This document shows, in pieces, positions 50,034 to 60,490 of a DNA stretch of 64,000 nucleotides. The first letter of the stretch is position 1. Every line of letters begins with the position of its first letter. A program made the position numbers and the translations under genes. This DNA is from Isochrysis galbana. Its lineage: Eukaryota > Haptophyta > Isochrysidales > Isochrysidaceae. Location: assembly GCA_018136815.1 (NCBI GenBank), contig CM030932.1, forward strand, positions 2,835,019-2,899,018. The letters run 5' to 3'. The notes beneath the pieces are model-generated. The model ran no database searches. It saw only the letters and a program-made list of their open reading frames with translations, and was not told where the DNA came from.

Positions 50034-51581
50034 TCAAATAGCGTCATCTACTTCATCAGCAAGCGCAGCACTCGCGGCGTTCGCGGCGACAGCAAGCTCT
50101 GCCTCTCGTTCGCGCAATATCTCCATGGCTTGCCGAAGCTGATCGTCAAAGGTGATTTCTTTGAGCTCCTTCTGGTCATCGGCAAGCGCAAGCGTTCCTT
50201 GAAGCAATGCGTGGGTGCGGGGAGTGCGAAAGCGCTTTTTGGCAGCGGACGTTTCTTCACGCCAGCCTCGATACTCGTCATCCGCTTGTCGAATTGCCGC
50301 TTTGAGCAGTGACGGGAGTGCGCGATAGAGATTCGCCAGAGACGTATCGACGGCAGGTGGCAGTCTTGCGGCCGCGAAGCGTTTGCGCAAGCTGTTCGCC
50401 GCTCCGGCGTAGTGCGCAGCTTGCGCGATGGACTGCTTTTGCAACTGCGCAAACCGCTCGAGCACCTTGGCAGTGGTGAGCGAGCTCTGTGCGGCTAGCA
50501 CGCCAGCAATACGCTGGCAATTCTCCGCCTTGTCGGCCAACTGAGATGCCATCAACGTATATTCGTACAAGACTCCAATGCGCTCATACGCCTCGGCTGC
50601 CGCTTGCCGCTCGTCGTCGCTGTAGTGTAGCCCCCCGCCACGCTTTGGAATCGCCAGGCGATCCGCCCACGTCTCTTCCTTCTCACATTCTAGCGGCAGG
50701 CAGAGCTCCTCGAGCTTCTTCCCCACAGATGCGAACCAGGCAACCACCTCAGCGGCCGCATTGAAAGGCACCACTTCGAGCTTCGCCCAGGCACCGTCGC
50801 CGTTCCCACGTGCGCCTATGACGAGTGCGATGTGAGGGGCGCGCGACGCATCGGAAGCGTCGAAGATCTCTTCGCGTAGCGAGCGCAATAGCTCGAGCAC
50901 CTCTTCCTTGCGCTCGACAAGCACCACGTTAGCCTTCTTGCGCAGTTGTCGCTTGACCATCTCCTCAAATGTCATGGGCGCGGCTGGTTTGGTCGAAGCA
51001 TCGGCTACAGCTGGGACTGGCTTTGGCACTGGCGGCGGCGGCGGCGGCGGCGGCGGCTGTGCGCCTCCACTCAGAGGTGGCGGCGGTGGCGGCGCGGCAG
51101 CCGCTCTCCCTATGGGTGGTGGAGCGGGTGCTGGTAGCACAAGCGGTGGCGGTGCTAGTGCGCCGCCAGGTGCTGTGAGCGCCGTTCCCCTCCCCACCCC
51201 TCGCTCCAGTTCGAGTTGTCGGCGCGCCGCGGCCATCGCATCGGCCCACTCTCTTGCGACCTCGGCGCCGCCGCTGATCACTCTGAGGTGGAGACGCTTC
51301 TCCGGGAAGACGTTCGACGAGCGGTCCCCAGAGGAGAAGACAACCATAAACTCCCCCGACTCGGGCTTTCCGGCAGCGAGTGCGTCCTTGAAGTCATCTA
51401 GCCGAAACGTGGACACCTTGTGGTCGTGCGCGTATGTGAGGCTGCGCGTGTCCAGCACAAAGAAGCGCTTGTGCCACGCGCCTCTCCTCGACTTTTTGTG
51501 GAGCCACCCGGCCCTCAGCTCCTTGCCAAAGCCGGAAGGCGGGGGAGGCCTCTCCATTGGATGGGGTGGGAAGGGGGTCAA
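50034..51581 (-). CDS. PH-domain protein with polyproline linker and helical C-terminus
   Basis: 515 residues from the ATG at 51581 (a second ATG nine codons on, MERPPPPSG, is possible). Residues about 20-125 form a pleckstrin-homology domain: GWLHKKSRRGAWHKRFFVLD opens it and an amphipathic helix with the conserved Trp (VAREWADAMAAARRQLELE) closes it. Residues 140-200 are proline runs of the kind that bind profilin or SH3/EVH1 domains. The remaining 300 residues are mostly alpha-helical, with coiled-coil character near 330-400 and 470-505. PH plus polyproline plus helices suggests an adaptor at membranes and actin, but I recognise no named family and see no FH2 or BAR signature. There are no introns. 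Its upstream region is a GA-repeat tract. Confidence 0.7.
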   Translation of the reverse strand: MTPFPPHPMERPPPPSGFGKELRAGWLHKKSRRGAWHKRFFVLDTRSLTYAHDHKVSTFRLDDFKDALAAGKPESGEFMVVFSSGDRSSNVFPEKRLHLRVISGGAEVAREWADAMAAARRQLELERGVGRGTALTAPGGALAPPPLVLPAPAPPPIGRAAAAPPPPPPLSGGAQPPPPPPPPPVPKPVPAVADASTKPAAPMTFEEMVKRQLRKKANVVLVERKEEVLELLRSLREEIFDASDASRAPHIALVIGARGNGDGAWAKLEVVPFNAAAEVVAWFASVGKKLEELCLPLECEKEETWADRLAIPKRGGGLHYSDDERQAAAEAYERIGVLYEYTLMASQLADKAENCQRIAGVLAAQSSLTTAKVLERFAQLQKQSIAQAAHYAGAANSLRKRFAAARLPPAVDTSLANLYRALPSLLKAAIRQADDEYRGWREETSAAKKRFRTPRTHALLQGTLALADDQKELKEITFDDQLRQAMEILREREAELAVAANAASAALADEVDDAI

Positions 51582-51796
51582 GGGGGCTGGGGTGGGTGGG
51601 TGGGCGGGGGAAGGGGGTGGGTGTCAAAGGGGCAGACGAGGAGGCCGAGCAAGCGGAGGCGCAGGCCACCTGGAGACGGAAGGCGAGGGAGCCCCGGGGA
51701 GGTCAGAGGGAGGGAAGTGGGAGGTCTGGGAGGGGAGAGAGAGCAGGAAACTGAGAGAGAGAGGGGGAGGGAGGGAGAGAGAGAGGGAGAGAGAGA

Positions 51797-51844
<48 letters not shown>

Positions 51845-52008
51845 AGACGGGGAGCGAGAGATGGAGGGAAACAGATAGATGTAGAAGCAGGAGCGCGACT
51901 TCTAAAGAGGAGAAGGCGCCGCAAGGAGAGGAGAGAGCGCGCGGGGGGGGGGGGGGGGGAAGGAAGTCGAGCCCGCCGCCGCCGTGCCGCCTGATGAGAG
52001 AATGCTGA
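51582..52008. repeat. GA/G-rich tract upstream of the PH-domain gene
   Basis: A GAGAGA dinucleotide tract at about 51765-51838 and a 20-base G run at 51942-51959, in the promoter/leader of the minus-strand PH gene. Read on that strand this is a CT-rich leader, like the one before the desaturase gene. Confidence 0.75.
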
Positions 52009-52902
52009 GGGGGGGGGGGCGGGGGGGGGGAGAGAGAGAGAGAGAGAGAAGAGAAGAGACCGGACGAGGGGGGGGGGGGGGGCGGGGGGGGGGGAGAGAG
52101 AGAGAGAGAGAGAAGAGAAGAGACCGGACGAGGGGGGGGGGCTGGGGGGGGGAGAGAGAGAGAGAGGGAGAAGAGAAGAGACCGGACGAGGGGGGGGGGG
52201 GGGCGGGGGGGGGGGAGAGAGAGAGAGAGAGAAGAGAAGAGACCGGACGAGGGGGGGGGGGGCGGGGGGGGGGGAGAGAGAGAGAGAGAGAAGAGAAGAG
52301 ACCGGACGAGGGGGGGGGGGGGCGGGGGGGGGGGAGAGAGAGAGAGAGAGAGAAGAGAAGAGACCGGACGAGGGGGGGGGGCTGGGGGGGGAGAGAGAGA
52401 GAGAGGGAGAAGAGAAGAGACCGGACGAGGGGGGGGGGGGGCGGGGGGGGGAGAGAGAGAGAGAGAGAGAAGAGAAGAGACCGGACGAGGGGGGGGGGGC
52501 GGGGGGGGGGAGAGAGAGAGAGAGAGAGAAGAGAAGAGACCGGACGAGGGGGGGGGGGGCGGGGGGGGGGGAGAGAGAGAGAGAGAGAGAAGAGAAGAGA
52601 CCGGACGAGGGGGGGGGCTGGGGGGGGGAGAGAGAGAGAGAGGGAGAAGAGAAGAGACCGGACGAGGGGGGGGGGGCGGGGGGGGGGGAGAGAGAGAGAG
52701 AGAGAAGAGAAGAGACCGGACGAGGGGGGGGGGGGCGGGGGGGGGGGAGAGAGAGAGAGAGAGAGAAGAGAAGAGACCGGACGAGGGGGGGGGGGCGGGG
52801 GGGGGAGAGAGAGAGAGAGGGAGAAGAGAAGAGACCGGACGAGGGGGGGGGGCCGGGGGGGGGGAGAGAGAGAGAGAGGGAGAAGAGAAGAGACCGGACG
52901 AG
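52009..52902. repeat. minisatellite, 15 copies of a 57-60 bp unit
   Basis: Each unit is GAAGAGAAGAGACCGGACGA, then a G run of 8-14, one C (or CT), a G run of 7-11, then an AGAGAG tract. ACCGGACGA occurs 15 times, the last followed by unique sequence at 52903. Units vary only in run lengths and in C versus CT. Frames through it on both strands are repeat translations. Confidence 0.95.
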
Positions 52903-53486
52903 ATCGAGAAGGCTTCTCGCCGAGGAGGCGTCTTCTTCCTTCTCCCTCTCCCTTCACATTCTTTCTACGTTTCCCCCTCTCGGAGGGTGTCGCGGCGTGC
53001 GGCTTGCGTTCGCCGCCCAGGCTCGCGCTGCAGCGTAGATACTTTCTTTACTCTATAGTCTCTATCTAGATAGTACTACTACTCTACTCTTCTCTAGAGG
53101 CTTGAGCTTCTCAAAACGGCCCCATTTCTATGGGAAAGCTTAAAATTTGAGCCTTAGACCTCTAGAGGTTGCTCCAACTATAGGGCGGTCAAACAGTTTT
53201 TATTGGGGTAAAAATGACCATCTCAGACTTGAGGCTTGAGGAAATTTGAGGATTTTTTTCAGTAGAGACTTTCCAATACCAATACACCCAACAAGCACAA
53301 GCAACAAGCTACAAGCACATATCCATATCATATCCGGATATCCGGGGCCCATTAGGACCCAGACCCCGCGACCCCGCCTTGGGCCTTGGGCCTCAACAAC
53401 AAAACCAAAACGTATCCAAAGACTGACAAAAGACCTAAAGTCTAAAGTCGCAAAGGGCTAAACACGCTCAACTTCAAATCGAGACC
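52903..53486. other. intergenic; no gene seen
   Basis: Between the minisatellite and the tandem repeats before the DENN gene. Contains a short run of TAGTACTACTACT sequence (about 53068-53090) and an AT-richer part. No coding frame is recognisable. Confidence 0.4.
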
Positions 53487-54150
53487 GGGCGCGGTGCGTG
53501 CCCGTTTTCGACGGTCCATCAGGGGGGGGGGGGGGCGTCAAACACCAAGTACACAGTGGCCACCCGCACAGTCACGCCAATCGGCAATCGGCGGGCAGGC
53601 CGCGTGCCGAAACCTCGCCGTCGAAATCAGCCATCGGGGACGCCCATTGGAAGTCTAACGTCTCGAGTGAGGCCCGGAGACCGGAGTGCCCAACTTCGAT
53701 CTGATGCCGCCGATGCCGGACGCGCTGGTGCCCGCGTTTTCGACGATCCATCCAGATGGCAGATGGGGGGCCTCGCTAGTCGCTAGACACTAGACACCAA
53801 ATACACAGGCACAGGGATCACCGTCACGCCAATCGGGCAGGCCGCGCGCCGAAACTTGCTCGTCGAAATCCGCCATCTGTGAAGCCCATTGGACGTCTGA
53901 CGTACGTCTCCGAGTGAGGCCCGGAGAGCCCAACTTCGAACTGATTCCGGGCGGCCGCTGCGTGCCCGAGATTTCGACGATCCATTCAGATGGGGGGCCT
54001 AGCCAGACACCAAATACCAAATACACAGGGGTCACCCGCACAGTCACGCCAATAGGGCAGGCCGCGCGCTGAAACCTCGTCGAAATCAGCCATCCGCTGA
54101 GCCCATTGGCCATTGGACGTCTAACGTCTAACGTCTCCGAGTGAGGCCCG
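53487..54150. repeat. three imperfect 220-250 bp tandem units with CCAAT/ATTGG pairs
   Basis: Units share CGTGCCCG, TTTCGACG-TCCAT, CACGCCAAT, GGCAGGCCGCG, GAAATC-GCCATC, GCCCATTGG, ACGTCTAACGTCT and GAGTGAGGCCCGG. CACGCCAAT occurs at about 53574, 53826 and 54046. GCCCATTGG occurs at about 53642, 53884 and 54101. The array ends about 220 bp before the DENN gene ATG. Confidence 0.85.
53574..54116 (+). promoter_or_regulatory. repeated CCAAT-box pairs upstream of the DENN gene
   Basis: CCAAT at 53577, 53829 and 54049; inverted copies ATTGG at 53646, 53888, 54105 and 54112. Within each unit the two face each other 55-70 bp apart. CCAAT is the NF-Y recognition core in eukaryotes. Use as a promoter here is inference from position and repetition. 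Confidence 0.4.
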
Positions 54151-54370
54151 GGCGCCGAGCAAGTCTACAGGATACAATACTTATCTACTCGTTATTGGAA
54201 GGAGGAGCAAGGTCCGCCTTGGCTGGCTGGCCCGCCCGCCTGCGCCGCCGCCGCCGAGGCGCAGACGAGCACTCGGCGAGGCCCCGCCGCCTCGACCCCT
54301 CCCACCGCTTGGCCGACCACCTCACCCCAACCCTTTCCCACCGCCATCCGCCTCTGTCACCTCGTCCCTC

Positions 54371-56908
54371 ATGTCCTCGCGCGAGGCCGAGCCCGCCATG
54401 CTAGCCCACTACTACTGCGAGGCGGGCGTGCGTGAGCGGCTCGTGCTTGCACGAGCAAGCCAGCTCTCGGTCCCGCTGCTCGAGGCGTACTTCGAGCCGG
54501 CCGTGCTCAAGAGACTACCCGCCAAAGATAGAGCTGGCATGCGCTTCGCCCCCGAGGTTGCCGCATTCTGCTTTCCCCACGGAGTGAGGCTTGTGACGGC
54601 TGACGTCGCAGCAGTCAATGCCATCCCGGTCGTCACCTCCTTCGTGCTGACTGCGGCGGATAGATCGCGAATGTACGGCGCGTGCATTGTATGGTACGAG
54701 CCTCTACCGCCCGCAGTGATACAGACCTTTCTTGACGAGCATGGTGCCTTGATCCAGTTGGACACGGCCGAACAGGCTGAGCCAAATGCTGAAGGCGCTG
54801 ACGGCGTGCCGCAGTTGCACGCACCAGAGGCTATCTGCCTGCTGTCGCGAGAGCCTATCTTTGAGTCGCTGAACACGTGCTGCCGGCAGCTCTTCCGCAT
54901 GCGGCTCTCCAACGTGCTCACAGAAGAGGCGCTCTTGCCTCTGCTCTCTGCGGCGCTGCCACCGCACGGAGCGCGGCTGGACGTCCAACTGGGCAACGTC
55001 GCAGTACCCGTAAGCATACCGGCCGCCAACGAGCTGCCTTACACGATGACCGGCCGCGACTTTCTTCTCCTCTTCCAGCACCTCGATGTGTCTTCAGTCA
55101 TCATACTGTGGGCCTTGCTGCTCGCCGAGCAGAAGGTGGTGCTCCAGGCCAAGCAGCCTCATGTGCTCACGATGGCTGCGGAGACGCTCTCGGCACTCCT
55201 CTTCCCATTTAGTTGGCAGCACGTGTACATCCCGATCCTGCCTGCGTCGCTGCTGGACATTCTTCAGGCGCCCGTGCCGTATCTCATCGGCATCGATGAG
55301 GAGGTACATCGGCTGGCGGAGCACGAGGCCATGCTGTCCGACGACGTGGTGCAGGTGGACCTCGATTCGGCCGCCATTATCTGTGACCCGGACCTTGCCT
55401 CCTCGATTAGGCTGCCCCAAAAGCAGTACAACAAGCTATACAAGGCCATTGCCCCGTTCTGCCGCACCGCGCCAAGTCTCACCGGTGGGGGCGTCGAGAA
55501 TGGGTTGACGGGCCGCACCGCATTCAACGCGGCGTGGGCGTTTCCGATGGCACCACCGCCTGACATGGAGACGGAGCCAGCGCCCGGCGCCATCTCCGAG
55601 ATGAGTGAAGTTGAGGTCCGGGCAGTAGTGAAGCGGATCAAGGCAGCCTTCCTCCGCTTCTTCGTCTCGCTGATGGTGCGCTATCAGGAGCTGATGGTGG
55701 TGCCGCCCCCAAGCCTCAAGCAGCCAGCGGCGCTTGACTTCTTCGACGAACGGAGATGGCTCGGCCGCTTTTCAGCCGGATGCGCAGAATGGCTGCAAAT
55801 GCTTGCTCGCTCCCAGGCCTTCACTCAGTGGCTTGAGCAGCGCCTCGCGCCGCCAACGGTACCCGATCCCGAGATGGTCTTCTTCAACGAACAGATCGAC
55901 GCCAAGATCATGCGCTCAACCAAGACGAAACTCTTTGGGAAACACGCGACGCCCTTTCTATCCACAGGGGCAGTGCCGAAGGGCGGCTATGCCGGCGTCC
56001 TCGTTCCGCCGCAGGTGCGCACTGTCTACAACGCGTCGATGATCGCCGCACGACCGGTGCAGTCGCAGCAGCAGGTGGCGTTGCTCTTGGTGCTTGGCTC
56101 TGGAATAGCACAAAGCGAGGCAGCTGAGGTAGCCGACTTCGAAGACCGCTTGAGGCTCGAATTTGCGCAGCACTTGTTGTGGTCGAGGGTGGACGTTAAG
56201 GTAGCTCTACGCGTCCACGTCTGCGATTGGACCTCTGCCGGTGCCGACAGGCTTGCGCCGTACGCTAATCAGGGGCTCGACCACCTGCCTCTTCGTCAGG
56301 CGATGCTCGACCTGGCGCTCTATTCAGGCAATGCGGGCGCCGAATACCGGCGGCAGCTAGAGGATATGCTGCGCCGCAGTCTGCGAACCATTGCGGGCGT
56401 GGCGGATCCGGCGGCTAGTGCCCCAGCGCCAGGTGGCGAGCTACCGCTATGTGTCGTGGCGCAGGGCTTCGGGGTGGTCTTCGTCCTTGACTATTTCTCG
56501 CGCACTCAACAAGATGCGGAGGCCGATGATGGCGTGCCCGCGGCAACACCACTTGAGCGCGGCGAAACGCTCTCTTACTTGTGCACACTCAGCTCCCCCT
56601 TACCGTTTCTTGCCGCGCTGGGCGGCGCCTCGCCACAGTTGGCACAGCTCTGCGTCCCAACTGCTAGCATGGTGAGGAGATACCCGCAAGTGCGCGGGGG
56701 CTGGGCCAACTTCTATCACAAGGGGGATTCGCTTGGGTTCGCATTGAAGGGTTGCTTCCCTGCGGTCACGCAAGACCATCTGCTCAGCGACAGGCAAAAG
56801 AAAGAGCAACCACTAGCTGTCGCCTCGCTAAATGACGTCGCAGGTTTCGTGCGCCCACTAGCGCAAGCACTCTCCTATTTGTGGCAGGACACGAATTGGC
56901 GCGAGTAG
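54371..56908 (+). CDS. tripartite DENN-domain protein with C-terminal pseudo-hydrolase domain
   Basis: 845 residues, intronless, from the first ATG of the frame. uDENN-like part at about 1-130 (FCFPHGVRLVT, FVLTAADRSRMYGACIVWYEP). cDENN core at about 155-330 (ICLLSREPIFE, FLLLFQHLDVSSVIILWALLLAEQKVVLQ, LFPFSWQHVYIPILPASLLDILQAPVPYLIG) and dDENN helices to about 470. DENN proteins exchange nucleotide on Rab GTPases in membrane traffic. Residues about 560-830 follow a bacterial-style alpha/beta hydrolase: ALLLVLGSG, TPLERGETLSYLCTLSSPL and WANFYHKGDSLGFALK. The nucleophile elbow, normally AHSLG, reads AQGFG (residues 697-701), so the catalytic Ser is missing. This tail is probably a binding module. 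I do not know this fusion from a named DENN subfamily. Confidence 0.85.
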   Translation: MSSREAEPAMLAHYYCEAGVRERLVLARASQLSVPLLEAYFEPAVLKRLPAKDRAGMRFAPEVAAFCFPHGVRLVTADVAAVNAIPVVTSFVLTAADRSRMYGACIVWYEPLPPAVIQTFLDEHGALIQLDTAEQAEPNAEGADGVPQLHAPEAICLLSREPIFESLNTCCRQLFRMRLSNVLTEEALLPLLSAALPPHGARLDVQLGNVAVPVSIPAANELPYTMTGRDFLLLFQHLDVSSVIILWALLLAEQKVVLQAKQPHVLTMAAETLSALLFPFSWQHVYIPILPASLLDILQAPVPYLIGIDEEVHRLAEHEAMLSDDVVQVDLDSAAIICDPDLASSIRLPQKQYNKLYKAIAPFCRTAPSLTGGGVENGLTGRTAFNAAWAFPMAPPPDMETEPAPGAISEMSEVEVRAVVKRIKAAFLRFFVSLMVRYQELMVVPPPSLKQPAALDFFDERRWLGRFSAGCAEWLQMLARSQAFTQWLEQRLAPPTVPDPEMVFFNEQIDAKIMRSTKTKLFGKHATPFLSTGAVPKGGYAGVLVPPQVRTVYNASMIAARPVQSQQQVALLLVLGSGIAQSEAAEVADFEDRLRLEFAQHLLWSRVDVKVALRVHVCDWTSAGADRLAPYANQGLDHLPLRQAMLDLALYSGNAGAEYRRQLEDMLRRSLRTIAGVADPAASAPAPGGELPLCVVAQGFGVVFVLDYFSRTQQDAEADDGVPAATPLERGETLSYLCTLSSPLPFLAALGGASPQLAQLCVPTASMVRRYPQVRGGWANFYHKGDSLGFALKGCFPAVTQDHLLSDRQKKEQPLAVASLNDVAGFVRPLAQALSYLWQDTNWRE

Positions 56909-57449
56909 TCGCACGTTGTATGGTGTTGCAGCTTTGTGCCATGTGCATGACATGTGGCGGTGTGTGGAGTCCTTGTTGAATGGATGCGTAGACAGTGACC
57001 ACCAAGCTTGGTTTTGTCATCTAAGTGTCCAATCCGCTAGCCTACTGCTCCAAAAGGTCGAAAATAAAACTCCTCTGGTGCGAGCGGACGCCCGAGTGTA
57101 GCACCGCATGCTGAATGTGGTAGCAAAAGTAAGCAAAGACAAGCTCCGCAGAGTTGGTCATGGGGAGAGCTAAGGTTGAATGGGATGTGGAGATGGTTTG
57201 CTTCAGGTGATGGGATGTCTCATAAGCTCACCATAGGCTATAATGGAGGCATGATCGGCAGAGTCCTAGAAATCCAAGAATTTTCTAGGACGTGGTCCTA
57301 GTTTCTAGGACGGAATTTTTTGTCCGTAGAGGGCGGCAGCATGTTGTGTGTGCATGCAGTGCTTTGATTGTGACGCGTTCCTTTGTAAGCGGTCAGTAGC
57401 AACTTGAAAAAACGTGTTATCGCCTCACACGTGGCACTGAGTTACGCTC
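56909..57449. other. intergenic; no gene seen
   Basis: 3' flank of the DENN gene. A small palindrome, CTAGGACGTGGTCCTAG, lies at about 57287-57303, followed by a second TTTCTAGGACGGAA. No coding frame is recognisable. Confidence 0.45.
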
Positions 57450-58105
57450 TCGTAGCCACAACTAACTTTATAGTTGGTCGCCGTGGAGCGCGCCGCTGCT
57501 CCCCACCTCTCCTTCGGGTCCCCCCAGCACCCATGGAGCTGTCGCTGGCGAAGCGACCACGTCCGCCCGTAGAGGCCGAGCAGGTGAGCGCGACCCCGGT
57601 CGCGCCGCACGGCCCGTGGCCCGGGCCACACCAGCCACAGCAGCGCCATGCTGGCCCACCTCATGGTGGGCCACAAACAAGCTTTGGAGGACAGAGAGCC
57701 AGCCCCGTGTACAAAAGGCGGCGGACATTGTCCTCTGGACAAGCCCGTACACCAATAGACGAAATAAATGGATAAAACGCCCACACTACGCCATATCGCA
57801 CGGAAAAAGTGCAACTAGGACACTGGGCCGCAGACGCAAAAGACAAAAGAAGGCAACACAGCCCGAGAGGCCAACAATACGAAACATAAAAGGCCCTCCA
57901 AGAGCCCACCACCCGAACCGGGCCCAAGGAAGCGCACCTGGTCCGCACTCCGGAAACCGAAAACAAAGGAACGGAGGGGGGAAGGGGAAGTGGAGGAGTG
58001 AAGGGAACAGGAACAGGGACGATGTCGGATAGAAGGCGTAAGGCGTAAGGAACCGGAACCGGCCGATAGTAGGTGTCGTAGCCCTCAATCTTCAGATTTT
58101 TTTTT
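57450..58105 (+). mobile_element. short LINE-derived element (5' end joined to 3' UTR)
   Basis: Begins with an imperfect hairpin (ACTAACT-TTAT-AGTTGGT, about 57456-57475) and GGAGCGCGCCGCTGCTCC, the LINE ORF1 start, followed by the segment shared with 11770-12045. Near 57780 it passes into LINE 3' UTR sequence (CGGAAACCGAAAACAAAGGAACGGAGG, described in parts) and ends GTAGCCCTCAATCTTCAGAT plus nine T (58097-58105). Only the two ends of a LINE are present, in the manner of a SINE built from LINE termini. No target duplication was found. Confidence 0.6.
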
Positions 58106-58450
58106 GACTCCTGATGGCTGATGGTAGGCCTAAACCGTTCGGAGGCGGATCGCAGCGGCGGGAGCGAGACGACTGCAGCTTGCGAGAAGAGGCAGTTGCC
58201 ACGGCTGGTAGCGGTGACCGAGTAGTTGGCAATAGGGGCTTGAGCTCGAGCTGGGGCTGGCACTAGTACTAGTACACTCGAGTGACCAGACAGCTGCGGG
58301 TACGCGTGTGGCCACCAAGGGGACCGTATGCGAGCGCTACGAGGTCCCCTGAGGGCTGCGCAAATGAGACAGCTTCGCTCCCTATTCATTCAGTAACAAA
58401 GCGGCTTATGGCAATATACATATTATATATGTTACCCCCAGGAGCCAACG
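58106..58450. other. intergenic; no gene seen
   Basis: Mixed sequence with GCACTAGTACTAGTAC near 58260 and a TATATACATATTATATATG stretch near 58410. No recognisable frame. Confidence 0.4.
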
Positions 58451-59030
<580 letters not shown>

Positions 59031-59160
59031 GGCAGTAGTAGGGTGCGCCCGACGGGACGGCGCCGTTCGTCTCAGCCGCAACCTCAGTGGGCGGGGGAAG
59101 GAACGGGAGGACGGCGGAAATAGGTGGTGGGCGGCGGCATGGCGAGAACAGGGGCGGTGC

Positions 59161-60490
59161 TGTCGCATTCATCCTAGATGATGCGATTTCCAGGCTCTTG
59201 TTTCCAGGTCCTTCGCCGTGCGGCCACACGGTGAAGCTCAGGTACATCTAGGTTGGTAGGGTTCGTCCCTAGCGATCTAGAATTCGAGTTCTCGTTTCGT
59301 TCCTTCTAGCCTGTTTGTCAGGTCTAGATTCCAGGTTTCCTCCTTTCGGGTAATCTTTACCTAAAGGAGCCAGGTCGCCTGTTGCTCGCTGCGCGCTTGT
59401 CTCAGGCTCTCGAGTTACCTTGTGAAGGCTTGTTTAGCTTCTTGCAAGGCTTGTCGTTTCTTGTTGGGTTCCGGTTCTTTCTTGGGATCTGCTGACTTTC
59501 GTTGTTGTCCAGGCCTGTTCTTCGTAGGTTCTGCTTGGCCTGGTTAGGGTTTCGTTGAATCCCCGCGTTCGGCGTTTGGCGTTCGTCTTGGCGTTCGGAA
59601 ATTTCCTCTCACATTCCCTAGGTCCGCTACCCTTGGCTTGTAGGTCCTTGCTTCTTTCTTCTCGGTCAAGGTGTTTGGCGAGCGAGTCGGTTGCTCTATC
59701 CGCTCGAGATTTGAGGTTTAATTTGCCATCTCCCCTTGGAGACCGGTGTAGGTTCGCTTCCTAGGTGAGGGAATCTTTCCCCTTGATGCAAGTTACATGC
59801 AAGCCCTTGGCCCCTTTGGTGTTGCTTCCCCTTGGTTGCTACTCAGGGTTGTTCGTTAGAAGCGTCTAGAAGGTTCACGCTCAACGGCAAGATTTATTCG
59901 GTCGTGAAGACATCTCGTTGCGATCTGTATCCAAAGTGATCGCCGTGGTCGCGCGACAGGACGCTCCCCTTCGGACTCTCCGCTACGTGGGAAGTTACAA
60001 CGGAGACACGCTCCGGCCGTCGCTGCGGAGTCTCTCTCTCTCTCGCTCTCTCTCTCCGTCTCTCGCGACGTGTTTGAGTTATCGGTGATTTGGGGTCGCG
60101 GTTGCTTGATAATTTGCTTGGTTTGGGTGAATGATTCCGGTGTGTTCGTGAGTCGGTGTATCCTGTTGTTCTCAGCTTCGTTGTCCGTCGTTGTTCGCTG
60201 CGTCGCTGCACTCAAGCAGCTTAGGCTCCCTCCCTGAGGGAAGAGTTCTTTGTAGGTCTAACAATCTCTTACAACCCATCACACTAGGGCCGCTAGGAGC
60301 GCCTCGCCGCCCCACAGCCCTTCGTTCGCCGTTCGTTCCCCGTCCAGACACCCAAATGGGGTTGCCCGACCCAGTCCAGAATTTCATTCACCCGACTCCC
60401 GGTGGGGAGGAGGGCCAAAGCGCCGCGCTAGCCGCCGGTGCTGCTCGCGACGGAGTGGCTCAGAGCCCTCCGGCTCCGCTCGACTCGACA
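59161..60490 (+). repeat. 5' LTR of the second copy (1330 bp)
   Basis: TGTCGCATTC...CGACTCGACA, followed by AGCACGAAATC as in the first element. It is slightly longer than 1322 bp through small insertions such as GCGTTCGTCTTGGCG near 59577-59593. Confidence 0.85.

Noticed and set aside
51902-52957. Long Ser/Leu/Pro and Arg/Glu/Gly frames on both strands (about 350 residues)
   Set aside because: Pure translation of the 15-copy minisatellite; composition follows the repeat on each strand.
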